The notes beneath the pieces were generated by a model. The model made no database searches, was not told the DNA's origin, and saw only the letters and a program-made list of their open reading frames with translations. 64,000 bases of DNA from Phialocephala subalpina (Eukaryota > Ascomycota > Leotiomycetes > Helotiales > Mollisiaceae): positions 1,889,604 to 1,953,603 of the forward strand of contig FJOG01000004.1 in assembly GCA_900073065.1 (NCBI GenBank), read 5' to 3'. Of this stretch, positions 1-10,202 are shown in pieces (position 1 is the stretch's first letter; the number at the start of each line of letters is the position of its first letter). The position numbers and the translations under genes were made by a program.

Positions 1-1374
1 CTCGGAGGATTATTTGCAACTTTCTTCTTGATCTTCCTGCATACGGAAACGCCCTCGAAAGTTATTGGTGACACGATATACTCGACCCTCCACGCCTCGA
101 TGCATTTGTTCGCTGTAGACACTGTGGTTTCAATTTTCGTCTCCCTGGTGTGGCTTGCATTGCTACGATCATTCGTTAGAACGCTGGTACATTTGATCTT
201 GCTTGCCGTACCAGTCATCCTCATCTCGTTCTCCCTGTATCCCTTCGTATCAAGCTACAAGGGTACCGAGGCAGGAATGGGTCTTCAAGATAAGGTGATG
301 CGATGGCTATCTTTCATCCCCGCAATCCTGGCGTTGGTTTGGCTATACACGATCTATAGGGGACGACACTCACTCAACAAGGCGATCGGGATCTTGGAAT
401 TTGCATCGAGGATTCTAGCTGCCAATCCAGCGCTTCTAGGCCTAGGATTTGCAACACTAGCCTCCGTGGTAGTTTGGACTTGGTTATGGCTAGGAATGTT
501 CACGAGAGTGTTCCTCGGTGGACATTTGACTACGGCTACCGTCACAAAGTTCATCATTGATGCAACAAGCTGGTGGTTGGCGGTATACTTCGTACTGATG
601 TACATCTGGACTCTCTCTGTGATCAGCGGCATCCAGAGATCGACTACAGCAGCAACAGTATCTCAGTGGTACTTCCACCGAAACGTCCAGCCAAACCCGA
701 CGTCGAGGGAAATTGTAGCAGCGGCATTCAGCCACGCCACAACAACACTATTCGGCACGATCTCCCTTTCGACTCTGATCGCTCTTCTAATCCGCCTACC
801 GCTCCTCGTCCTCCCAAGTAGACTAATGAGCATTGTCAGCATCTTCTTCTACACCTTCATCCCGACCCCCATCGTGGCACTCACCAACCCGCTGACTTTG
901 ACCTACGCCGCAATCCACTCTCAACCTCTGCACCTTTCCGCCCGCGGCTTAAGCCAAATGGCCTTCCTTGCCCCAAATACGCCAACCACAACCCTAACAC
1001 CTCGATCCTTCAAAGCCCGAAACCAAGGCGCCTCTCTCCTGCCATATCGGCTTTCAAAGCTTCTACTTCACGCAACGAGATTCATCATGGCAACAGCTCT
1101 CGGTTTCGGTGGTTGGGTTGCTACGGCTCGGCAACTCGACATCGCGATGCCGGGCGGGAAGGGTATCCGAGGTAGTGCGTACGCCTACGTCGTGGGTCTA
1201 GTAGCCTCATTCATCGGCTGGGGAGTCCTTGGAGCAATGGAAGGGGTCCTGAGCGGTATCGTGGATGCGAGTGTTGTATGCTGGGGTAGTGAGAAGGGTA
1301 TGGCTGGTGGTGGAGCTTATTGTCTGGAAGCAGGGTACCTCTTTGGAGAGGGGAGGGAGAGGGATTTACCTTGA
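1..1374 (+). CDS. PNS1: Choline transporter-like protein (PNS1/CTL family), 5'-truncated by window edge
   Basis: The frame is open from base 1, so the gene starts upstream of the window; about 457 C-terminal residues are visible, ending in TGA. They contain many hydrophobic helices separated by short loops, as expected for a polytopic plasma-membrane protein. Family knowledge: CTL/Pns1 proteins (Pfam PF04515) have about ten membrane segments and are proposed choline or solute transporters; yeast Pns1 has no firmly assigned substrate. The strongest match is the C-terminal region, where the helix near GIVDASVVCWGSEKG is followed by a Gly-rich loop and a YCLEAGYLFGE motif, the usual end of fungal members. 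No intron is needed in the visible part. The family call is fairly sure; the transported substrate is not known. Confidence 0.8.
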   Translation, partial: LGGLFATFFLIFLHTETPSKVIGDTIYSTLHASMHLFAVDTVVSIFVSLVWLALLRSFVRTLVHLILLAVPVILISFSLYPFVSSYKGTEAGMGLQDKVMRWLSFIPAILALVWLYTIYRGRHSLNKAIGILEFASRILAANPALLGLGFATLASVVVWTWLWLGMFTRVFLGGHLTTATVTKFIIDATSWWLAVYFVLMYIWTLSVISGIQRSTTAATVSQWYFHRNVQPNPTSREIVAAAFSHATTTLFGTISLSTLIALLIRLPLLVLPSRLMSIVSIFFYTFIPTPIVALTNPLTLTYAAIHSQPLHLSARGLSQMAFLAPNTPTTTLTPRSFKARNQGASLLPYRLSKLLLHATRFIMATALGFGGWVATARQLDIAMPGGKGIRGSAYAYVVGLVASFIGWGVLGAMEGVLSGIVDASVVCWGSEKGMAGGGAYCLEAGYLFGEGRERDLP

Positions 1375-3418
1375 TGAGTTTGGCGTTTGGGAGATTGGAT
1401 TTGAGTTTAGCATGGGTGGTTTTCGAGCAAGCATGGTGAATAGGGATTGATGGGATGACATGGAGTAGATGGCGGGTTTGCGCGCTGCGTTGAGCATGCA
1501 GGCTGCGGTTTTGGACAGGAATGACATGGCGTATGGGCACTGGAGCTAGGTGAACATACATAAGAAATGAGATTGTCTTGAATATCTAGGAGGGAAGTCG
1601 TTGGAAGCAGATGTAAATGGTGAATGGTGAATTTCGGGCTTGAATGGGCCTCAAGACTATCAATTTAAGCCGAGTGGCTTGCTGGTGTTGCAACAAAACC
1701 ATAATATGCTATTGACATTGCACTGGCGTACGAGCAAGAATATTTTCAAAGCGCCAAGTTCTCTGTATTGCTGACCAATACTTTTGCCAGCGCCTTGTCT
1801 CAGCTCCTGCCGGAGATTCTTCTTCAGCTTTACCTTTTTCTTCGTATCTATTCGTTATTGTTTCGAGAAGGTTGAATGAGATGACAGCAATCAGTCAATT
1901 GACAGCCAATCATGTGCACACGAGAGTCGAGCAATGTGGAATGCAGCGAGGCTCCAAGGACGAAGTCCTTCCTTGATGCACTACATTCATTACAATAGCA
2001 CATGTGGAGCTCGTTGCGGCCTGCTCCAGCGTATTCGGATTGAAAAACATTGTTGGCTGTCCGAAAAATCGTGTTCTAGTCCTACCATAAGAATGTGAGG
2101 GGCATTTATACTTGTCCTCTTCCCACCAACTCGGTATCTCTCGCCGTGTCCCTGCCACCTTGAATCATTTTGATCACTCCTTGACACGAGACAATTTATC
2201 TCCAGCATAGTTTCCTGTGAGTTTATCTCTAGGAAGTATAAAAAAGATACTCCGTTACGGCAGCATCTCCTCGTCAACTTCCTACCAAGATCACCGCAGA
2301 CCTCTTCGATCTCTGTATCTGGTAGACCTTGTGCTGTTCACCGTTCAGGCTCCCAATTATTGAAGCTAGTAGTTCATGTTTCAATAACAAAATAGCTCGC
2401 TCCTTTGGCCAGTTCCAGTAAGGTATTTGCCCGCGAAAAAGGACCTTGTGCTATTAATAATCCTCTCGTTGTCAACCTTTTACTCTTATCACGTCTGCTT
2501 TCATATTTCTGCTCAAAAACTAGCCTGATTCTGCCTGGACTTTTCAATGGACTGGGAAAAGCGCTTGAAAGTTTGCTGCTTGGGTGAATAGGAAGGCAAT
2601 ACGAGAGCAAAGTCGCTGCGCAAGGTTTAGTTTCCAATGTAGGTAGTAAGGTTGGGATAATGGGAGCAGTCTCAAATCCCCAGCCTTGCCTGGGCATTTT
2701 CAACTCCTTGGTTGCACCGTGTTCCAAGATCCAGATTCTGCTTCTGGGTCACATCACAATAGCCAGCTTACGGGGTAGGTGGGGTCAGAGTGCGGGGGGT
2801 ATATATATCTCGACCAGCTCCCAGCATTTGTGAATATTAGTATCTCTTCCGTCAAATATCTCTCCTTCGATTGCTTTGATGGAACTGTGTCTGGCTCTTG
2901 ACTTAAAAAATACGATTGGACTAGCGAATCTAATTTCTAAACTCGACCACGTCCGACCAAGCAGCTAGGGATGGCTCGGCTGACATCAAGACAAGGTCAG
3001 TCGTCCAAGAGATGATCAAGCACCGCTGTCAATAAATATTTCATTGTCACATTTTAAATCTTCACCGCAACTTCCTTCGTACTCTTATTTTCAGACCGCC
3101 TATTCATGGGAAGTTGCAATCCGCAGCGGGATGTCGTGGCGGACAACCCCATCGTAGGATGATCATTGCTCGTCACGTTCTCCCCACAAACCTCCTTGTC
3201 CTTTGTACTCGTGCGATTGTTGGTTGGTTAAGGGTCGTCCCCGCACTTTACTGCAAAGTCGGTGAGATGTCCTATTCTGCCTTGGATGTCTGCTTGCTTT
3301 AAGTGAAGCATTGGGTTTGAATGCTTACAAGCCCAAGTGAATGGAATTAGAGGTGGGTTATGGAAGGCGGGCACCTGCGCAATGCTTTTTCCTCAATGCA
3401 GTGAAGTTGGGGTGTTGC
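1375..3418. other. Intergenic, no gene recognised
   Basis: Only short ORFs in all frames, none resembling a known protein. A TATA-rich stretch (GGTATATATATCT, about 2799-2811) followed by pyrimidine-rich sequence looks like a core promoter, but no intact gene follows it. It may be the promoter of one of the decayed genes downstream. Confidence 0.5.
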
Positions 3419-4169
3419 TCACGCCTTTTGCATAAGATAAACCAAGGAACAAAAGCCAAGTACATCGTCGCTGACTTTGGACGCGTCGATGCCATTTGTG
3501 TTGGACTGAAAATACTCCTGTGTTACGACAATAAGATTTCCGTCCACGTTCCCGCGTCTCGTCTCAAAACCGTTCAGAGTGTTCATAATTGCTCCTGGTT
3601 GGTGTGCCAACTGTTCTTTCATAAGAATATACAGTGCTTCGAGGAGCATTGGTGCAGTGACCTGTGCATCCCACTGCACGTCGGCCGGATCCGAGCCCTT
3701 AAGTAGGGCATCGATACTCCACGGATTGCAGTTATTATTTACAACGTCTACATTGTTTAGCCCAGCCTTGTTCTGGGGCTTCTAAGTAATCTGAAAGCGT
3801 TATGTGATGGGAATAAACACAAAGGCAAGTTTTTGCACTTACAAGGTCCCAAGCAGCCGCTGCACTTGCCCTAGCAGCATCTCCACTCCCGACTTTGATG
3901 TTCTGGCCATTCAAAATGTACTCTGCATAGAGCTTCCCCGCAGTGCTCCCCGTGTCTGCTGTCAGCATGAAGTTCGTCCCTGTGCGCCCTGCGACTACTT
4001 GTCTCTTTGCCGCATTGGTCTCGGCCTTACTACCGGCACTGTTCGTGAAATAGAAAAACGCACACTCGAATTCGGCTCTAATGCCTGCGGTTCCATCGCT
4101 AGTGGACGCCTCATCCCGCTGTCTCCACGGCGAAGCCTGCTCGCTACTCTCTCCCAGGTAGCAGACCAC
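3419..4169 (-). pseudogene. Uncharacterised fungal protein, two exons, probably decayed at the 3' end
   Basis: Exon 4169-3843 joins exon 3781-3419 across a clean 61-bp intron (GTAAGT donor, TTAG acceptor), giving an uninterrupted 229-codon frame. The second exon carries a GLNNVDVVNNNCNPWSID block and then VQWDAQVTAPMLLEALYIL, which I associate with an uncharacterised fungal family; no function is known to me. Near the end the frame reads SLVYLMQKA-stop. The adjacent frame, offset by one base, reads LSYAKG, the continuation expected for the family, so a one-base deletion near 3430 probably truncates the protein. The upstream end is uncertain: the residues before AEFECAFFYF look unlike coding sequence, so the real start may be lost. 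It overlaps no other recognisable gene and lies in a block of relics. Confidence 0.5.
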
Positions 4170-4185
4170 TATCTTCGTCCTAGGC

Positions 4186-4659
4186 GATCTGTTTTGTCTG
4201 TGCAGTCAACTCGCTGGCTCAATATTAAGTGCTTCTGACGATACTGCTACCTCCCTCGGAGGCAAACATGTCATTCTCATGGGACTGATTGTCTAAAATG
4301 CCATGTTCTCGCTGTTTACTTTACTGTGCTGGATATTCCAGGCAAGGTTTCCAAGGATGTCAACGTCGACATTGGAAAAGGACAACGGGTTGAAGTGAAG
4401 GAGACATATTGTTGTGCTTTATGTGTTGAGCATCTTATTTGTTGTCCGGAATATCGTTAGGATCATAGAGTTCCTTCAATGAAGCGACGGGTATATTACG
4501 ACGCATGAGGCTATGTTGGAGATTTTTGACGCGACAATTATGTTATCTATGCCGATGCTGCTGACGTGTATCCATCCGGGAGGATTGATCAAAGTGGCGA
4601 GACGGGCGGATAAGATGGTGGGATTTGAGAATGAGATGACGCCGTTTGGGAGGCTTTGA
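4186..4659 (+). pseudogene. RTA1-family membrane protein relic with in-frame stops
   Basis: One frame across this interval reads as the C-terminal half of an RTA1-like protein (Pfam PF04479; seven-helix fungal membrane proteins linked to lipid translocation and stress resistance). Recognisable parts are a helix reading VLYVLSILFVVRNIVRIIEFLQ in sense, then SDGYITTHEAMLEIFDATIM, a further helix and CIHPGG. These are the family's usual R-x-x-E-F, G-Y-x-x-x-H-E and FD-x-x-x-M features. The frame is broken by TAA near 4297, and by TGA before the RRH segment and before SDGY. The first fits CAA to TAA and the second TGG to TGA, both expected from C-to-T (RIP-type) mutation. The N-terminal half is not recognisable. 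The single continuous frame despite the stops argues for point-mutational decay, not random sequence. Confidence 0.75.
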
Positions 4660-4849
4660 TGGCGGCAGTTGATGGGGAGGAGACAGTACTTAGAATCGTG
4701 TCAACCGAAAGGCAGGTATGGGATTCTCGAAGGCCTAGGTATAGCCTGCATTTCAATCATAGCGTTCAAACAGTCAGAGTATCGTAGGAAAGAAATGTTA
4801 TATGTATCTCGATAAACAGGAACATTTGAATACGAAACATTTTTTTGGT

Positions 4850-5440
4850 AGAACTAGCTTGATGGGTTGGTCAAGGACTCAAGCCGAGAACGCGTCCAGA
4901 CGCCGAAGGTATCAGAACAGAACAAGAGGTGGATGTCAAGCGATACAGAGGATATGTCGCAATCAATACGGCCGAAGATCAGCTAGCACCTCAAGGAGCG
5001 CATCGTCGCAACAAAGCTTAAAGCCCTTACCGCGAAGGCAAGAGAACGTCTCACAACAATGGCAGCGATCTCGAATCCCTTAGTACACGGGAAGGTAATG
5101 TCAATCGCCAATGTGCAGGCCAAAGTGCTTATTGACTTGGTCAAGTCGCTATTGAGGACAATAGAAGAATAGGAGGAGCACGCGAATCAGCTTGAAACAC
5201 TGACGAAGATCTCCACCCAACAAATTGAAACGCTCAAGGCACAAGCAACGAAGATGACGGAGAATATCGAGACCCGGCTGTCCAACATACAACCATCCCC
5301 AAGCGCATTACCATCGTATGCGGATGTCGCTCATACACCACCGAGCAGTCGGCTAAGCATCGTACAAACTCTCGCCTCAATAGCACGAAACCATCCACGA
5401 CGACCGACACGCTGTACTGTAAAAAAAATCGGCTAGGAGA
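4850..5440 (+). mobile_element. Tad-like non-LTR retrotransposon (LINE) ORF1 relic
   Basis: From about 5020 a frame reads as a charged coiled-coil gag-like protein: KARERLTTMA, then EEHANQLETLTKISTQQIE, then PSYADVAHTPPSSR. The S-Y-A-D-V-A-x-T-P-P motif and the preceding Gln/Lys-rich coil are typical of ORF1 of fungal Tad-group LINEs. An in-frame TAG (about 5170) replaces what was probably CAG within EEQEEH. Near 5400 the match continues one frame over (STKPSTTTDTLYC), so there is also an indel. No zinc knuckle, endonuclease or reverse transcriptase is seen downstream, so only a 5' or internal fragment survives. Family assignment is from memory of motif style. Confidence 0.6.
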
Positions 5441-6008
5441 ATCAGGATTTGGGTGCCGCAATGATGGGAGAGGTTGATGTCGTTGGATGCAGATTTAGTG
5501 GATGCATTGTATCCCGCCGTCAAATCCCCCAAGACTCTTCAAATGATAGATTCGAATTTTGTTCAAGCGCTGCCCTCGTCTTGCGGCTATAGAAGAAGGA
5601 AATCAACAAAGATGTATCGCGACCATAACTTGCTTTGCATCTCTTCCGCTGACCAAGCAATCGCATCTCCCTTTCAATAGACTGGCCTCGCCCAAGTAAC
5701 CAAATTTGGGTCATCTGTTGTGTTAGCATGCCCTGATTTAGATTGTTCGAGCTGTTTCCTGGCCCTGCCGCGTCTGCGGATAGGATTTCCCCGAGCACAA
5801 TTCCCCCATTGGGAACTTTTCATGAGTTCCCCTCGCTGCAAACTCAGAAGCAAGAATTTCACTCCTGAATAACTCCCGATATATCTTAAAGAAGTATATT
5901 GACTCGGGGGTATCACCCTACAGACTTTCCGCGGCCCCAGCTTTGTAGCATTAGATGACGGCCACATCAAAATCGCATCCAAAGATCCGTATTATTGCTT
6001 GGGTGAGA
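5441..6008. other. Unassigned spacer between two relics
   Basis: No recognisable gene. It probably includes the unalignable 5' part of the F-box relic that follows. All frames have frequent stops. Confidence 0.4.
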
Positions 6009-6715
6009 CCCTTAAAACGGCTCATCTCGTAGAATAATTGTATCGACGAAGTAAGCATCGCGGACTTTCTCAAACACATCCCGCGGCTTAAAGCGCTTCA
6101 ATATTCGCATACGACAAGAAGGATCGGCAACCCCTAAAACTGGAATATCAGCAAATTCATTACCGCAATTGAGCGCCTGATAAAAAGTCACCTTATTGAG
6201 CTTTCTGTCTCTATTCGCGAAACACGCGGCTCAATTACTCCTAGCAAGGCGTCGATGCACGGCTTCCAGCGTCTGCGAAAGCTCGAACTCCCTCTCGAAA
6301 TTGCTATGTGTAGTGTTACTCTCGCTGCATGTGAAGTTGGCACACCAACCGAATTCCGAGTCGGGGTCCACGAACTGGACTATTCTAGGCCGTTCATCAG
6401 CGACTTTGTATCTGCTTCAATCTCTCAGCTACGGTTAATCTCAAGCGGATTTGGCCATCATGAGAACGCTCTCGAACTCCTGTTTCGTTGCTTTGCCGCC
6501 AAGAAGGCTTCTCAATGCCGTCTCTTAAAGAAATCCAACTGTCCTGCCCTGGAACAGCATACAAATCGTACAAAGATGAGTGTACTAAGCTGCTTATAGA
6601 GACCGAAAAGGTGGGCGTGGTTTTGCATTTGATGCTATGGCCGTCCTCGACCAGTATGGAATGGGAAGGGAAATGGCGACCAATTTGTTTTCGTAGAGAG
6701 GGCATCAAAAGCTGA
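6009..6715 (+). pseudogene. F-box/LRR-type protein relic
   Basis: Two frames together read as the C-terminal part of a fungal F-box/LRR-like protein. The first frame runs from a leucine-rich segment (SIADFLKHIPRLKAL) through FITAIERLIKSHLIELSVSI and GFQRLRKLELPLEIAMC to LFRCFAAKK. A change of frame near 6500 then gives MPSLKEIQLSCPGTAYKSY and TEKVGVVLHLMLWPSS. Stops interrupt it: TAG near 6030 and TAA near 6140, the latter fitting CAA to TAA. The F-box itself is not visible, so the class comes from the LRR-like repeats and the typical end. Intact members would be substrate adaptors of SCF ubiquitin ligases. This copy is dead. Confidence 0.6.
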
Positions 6716-7481
6716 GATGGGGGAGATGTATGAAGTGGACGGGGCGTTGGAAAAGCTTTTCCGAGGTCAAGCTTCTTGAGGTTTCGAGATCGATGAAGGA
6801 CCCCCGCAATTTCCTTCAATAGTTCGGACTTTTCGCCATAAAATTAGTAGATTTCGAGAGATGTCAAGGTTTTGAAGCCCTTCAGTGGTATGAAACAATT
6901 GAATGCGCCCTCTGCCTCCACGTATTGGTTTGAAAATTGTCTGTAGAGGCAGCAAAGCGTCGTAGGGACCCCAAGGAGTCGAGAACCAGCTGATCTCGCA
7001 GAATCAAGAAAGGTTTTTATTCGTTCGTGATTCAGGCGGACATACGTATCGATTCCTATGACATCGGTGTAGTGGTGAATTTTGTGATGAGGTTGTGTGT
7101 AAGGATGAAGAGTTGACAGCTTCTTTTTTGAAATTGATATAACCCTCGCCTATAGGCCCAAGTATGGATTAGCGTCAACACGGGCCATGAGAATAGGGGT
7201 ATTTGCGGAGACAGCGTTCGAACTTTAAAACAATGTTCTCTGTAGATTGGCAATCGGTCTGAGAGAGTGCTTTGCATATTCAAAAATCCATCCCCTCATG
7301 TCAGCCTTCAAATTGCCCCCGGTCTCTTATAACCCCAGCTGCGCTCGGCGCAAAAGCCCCGAAATTCCGAATCGATTGGCTGATGGTGGGGGCCTAAAAT
7401 GTCTGTCAAAGCTTTCAGCTTGCCCCATTCCTTTCTCGCAATGCATCGCAACACCCTTCTTCCCTCTCCCCATCCTAAAAA
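6716..7481. other. Intergenic; upstream region of the HET gene
   Basis: No gene recognised on either strand. The last about 200 bp is C/T-rich, as is common in fungal 5' regions. Confidence 0.5.
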
Positions 7482-10109
7482 ATGGCTCCCTATAAATACA
7501 AGCCGTTGAAATCCAAATCCTCCATCCGTCTCCTCACCAACCTTTCCACTACGGGCGATCATATAAAATGCAATCTCGAAGATGTGGACCTCGACACAGA
7601 ACCCAAATACGATTGCTTATCTTACACATGGGGCGACCCCCTCTACCAGAAGTACCTCACGAAAAAAATACCTTACGACTTCCCACAGCCATCCGGAGTG
7701 ATCAAAATCGACGGCGATGATCAAGAGTTACCCATCGGCAAAAATCTTTATGATGCCTTGATAGAGTTTGGAAAAAGTCCAGGCGGCGAAGGAGATCTTC
7801 AAAGGCAGGAGAGCATTTGGATTGATGCGGTGTGTATCAATCAGGAGGATAAGGTTACAGACGAAAAGAAAAACCAGATCATGATGATGGGTCGCATTTA
7901 CAGCCAAGCTCAGAGTGTAGTCGTTTGGCTTGGTCCAGAAATGCCAGATGATCCCGGACTAGAAATCACCAAAACCGTACTGCAACGACTCGCTAAGATC
8001 CCACACGAGAAACTCGAAACGATGGTATTATCCGATCTCGACAATACTGACACCTATGAAATGCTCGGGATCGATCCCGTAGACTCATGGGAATGGGCCT
8101 GCTTTGGTTCGTTCATTCTTCGGTCATGGTTCGCTCGAATGTGGGTTGTGCAAGAAACCTTCTTCGCAAAGAAATTCATTGTATTCTGTGGATCGAAAAT
8201 CCTTGACTGGGAGGAAATTACCCGCGCTTCTCGTGTCCTCAAGGAAACTCATCTGGGAAAATTACTCAACGAGAGAATGGAAGAGACGATAATAGAGCAG
8301 GAGCCGAGTACTCATTCGACATATATTGGTAATCCCATCTCCAACCAATTCATCTTCATCGACCTCAAGAAGACGGCGGCGTCGTTGCGTCTCGAGCGGT
8401 TGTTGGCGTACAGTCGATATTTCGGTGCTACGATGGCCGAAGATCGTGTATTTGCCGTTTTGAACATGTGGAAGCCGGAGTGGAAAAGGAAGCCTGAGGA
8501 TGTCAAGACTGCGGAATTCATGATGAAGAATAAAGAGGATCCTGTTGAAGTCTACACGAAAGCCTCAATCGTTGCGATTCGTGAGACGAAAGATCTCAAT
8601 TTGCTCTCGCTCGTGGAAGATAAGAAATGGAGGAACCCNNNNNNNNNNNNNNNNNNNNNNNNNNNNNNNNNNNNNNNNNNNNNNNNNNNNNNNNNNNNNN
8701 NNNNNNNNNNNNNNNNNNNNNNNNNNNNNNNNNNNNNNNNNNNNNNNNNNNNNNNNNNNNNNNNNNNNNNNNNNNNNNNNNNNNNNNNNNNNNNNNNNNN
8801 NNNNNNNNNNNNNNNNNNNNNNNNNNNNNNNNNNNNNNNNNNNNNNNNNNNNNNNNNNNNNNNNNNNNNNNNNNNNNNNNNNNNNNNNNNNNNNNNNNNN
8901 NNNNNNNNNNNNNNNNNNNNNNNNNNNNNNNNNNNNNNNNNNNNNNNNNNNNNNNNNNNNNNNNNNNNNNNNNNNNNNNNNNNNNNNNNNNNNNNNNNNN
9001 NNNNNNNNNNNNNNNNNNNNNNNNNNNNNNNNNNNNNNNNNNNNNNNNNNNNNNNNNNNNNNNNNNNNNNNNNNNNNNNNNNNNNNNNNNNNNNNNNNNN
9101 NNNNNNNNNNNNNNNNNNNNNNNNNNNNNNNNNNNNNNNNNNNNNNNNNNNNNNNNNNNNNNNNNNNNNNNNNNNNNNNNNNNNNNNNNNNNNNNNNNNN
9201 NNNNNNNNNNNNNNNNNNNNNNNNNNNNNNNNNNNNNNNNNNNNNCTATGGATGCCTTTAGCAGGTGTTCCGCGCGCACCGGATGGAGAGAAACGTTGGT
9301 ATGCTGCTGGAGAACTGGAATTCGAACCTCCTGAGGAGTTGTATTGCGCTCACCTGAAAGTGAAAGGATTTCGCGTGGATGAGATTGTTGAATTTGCGGC
9401 TACCGACTTGGAATTAATTGACAAGCATCAGATGTTTACCTTATTGGAGATATTATCTCAATATCTGAAATCCGCAAAGCCATCCGGTACTTCGACAACA
9501 GATAGATTCGAAGCGTTTTGGAGAACCCTGATTAAAGACACATTTCTTGGAAAACCGGCTGGGAATGAGGATCCTAAAGCGAGGAAAGCATTCCATTTGA
9601 TCATAACATTCTTTGTATGGTCACTAGACGGGGAGCTCAAAGGGCTACGAGACGCACTCCAGAACCCACTCAACACGACCAAAGAAGAAGACACAGATTT
9701 TCCCGAGCTTTCAAAGATAAATTCTAAAACCAAAATCCTGGTGGATGAATTGTCTGCGTTGGATAACTCTGTCATTCCGAGTTGGGAAAATATGCACCAG
9801 ATCATCAAGCTTGGAAATGAGTGTGGGTATGTACCTGAAGATGTGGCTCCTGATCTTGAAAATATCATGGCGAGTTTTAACGCTGCTTATCAATGTCGGA
9901 GAATGTTTCGGACGAACAACAACTATCTGGGAATCACTGCAGAGTCGATAAAAAAGGGAGATGAGGTGTGGGTTTTTGCTGGCGCGATTGTTCCTATGGT
10001 AGTGAGATTTGAGAAGGAGAAGTGGCGGTTTGTGGGGGAGGCGTATATGCATGGTATTATGAATGGGGAAGCCGTGGGGAAAGAGTCAACGAGTATAGTC
10101 TTAGAGTGA
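7482..10109 (+). CDS. HET-domain (heterokaryon incompatibility) protein, interrupted by an assembly gap
   Basis: A long single-exon frame starts at ATG 7482. HET-domain blocks (PF06985) are in order: YDCLSYTWG at residues 43-51, IWIDAVCINQED at 112-123 and GRIYSQAQSVVVWLG at 137-151. Family knowledge: HET domains trigger programmed cell death after fusion of genetically different hyphae, and many copies are of unknown specificity. The C-terminal part has the usual end of these proteins (RMFRTNNNYLGI, then GDEVWVFAGA, then a GEAYMHGIMNGEAV-type segment). Bases 8639-9245 are N, so about 202 residues are unknown. The two sides are in frame as drawn, but the gap length may be nominal. The stop is TGA at 10107. 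Start choice: it is the first ATG, 34 residues before the first HET block. Total drawn length is 875 codons. Confidence 0.88.
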   Translation: MAPYKYKPLKSKSSIRLLTNLSTTGDHIKCNLEDVDLDTEPKYDCLSYTWGDPLYQKYLTKKIPYDFPQPSGVIKIDGDDQELPIGKNLYDALIEFGKSPGGEGDLQRQESIWIDAVCINQEDKVTDEKKNQIMMMGRIYSQAQSVVVWLGPEMPDDPGLEITKTVLQRLAKIPHEKLETMVLSDLDNTDTYEMLGIDPVDSWEWACFGSFILRSWFARMWVVQETFFAKKFIVFCGSKILDWEEITRASRVLKETHLGKLLNERMEETIIEQEPSTHSTYIGNPISNQFIFIDLKKTAASLRLERLLAYSRYFGATMAEDRVFAVLNMWKPEWKRKPEDVKTAEFMMKNKEDPVEVYTKASIVAIRETKDLNLLSLVEDKKWRNXXXXXXXXXXXXXXXXXXXXXXXXXXXXXXXXXXXXXXXXXXXXXXXXXXXXXXXXXXXXXXXXXXXXXXXXXXXXXXXXXXXXXXXXXXXXXXXXXXXXXXXXXXXXXXXXXXXXXXXXXXXXXXXXXXXXXXXXXXXXXXXXXXXXXXXXXXXXXXXXXXXXXXXXXXXXXXXXXXXXXXXXXXXXXXXXXXXXXXXXXXXLWMPLAGVPRAPDGEKRWYAAGELEFEPPEELYCAHLKVKGFRVDEIVEFAATDLELIDKHQMFTLLEILSQYLKSAKPSGTSTTDRFEAFWRTLIKDTFLGKPAGNEDPKARKAFHLIITFFVWSLDGELKGLRDALQNPLNTTKEEDTDFPELSKINSKTKILVDELSALDNSVIPSWENMHQIIKLGNECGYVPEDVAPDLENIMASFNAAYQCRRMFRTNNNYLGITAESIKKGDEVWVFAGAIVPMVVRFEKEKWRFVGEAYMHGIMNGEAVGKESTSIVLE
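8639..9245. other. Assembly gap (607 N)
   Basis: Run of undetermined bases inside the HET gene. Frames reported across it are not real sequence. Confidence 0.99.
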
Positions 10110-10202
10110 AAGCGCGCTTGTGGTCTTTGGTACGATAGAAAAGGTTTCATTCGGACGGAGCGCCCTATATTATTTGCAAAGAAGTGAAGCAAGCAACGGT
10201 AT

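Noticed and set aside
8545..9334. ORFs spanning the N run in other frames and on the other strand
   Set aside because: They consist almost entirely of undetermined bases.
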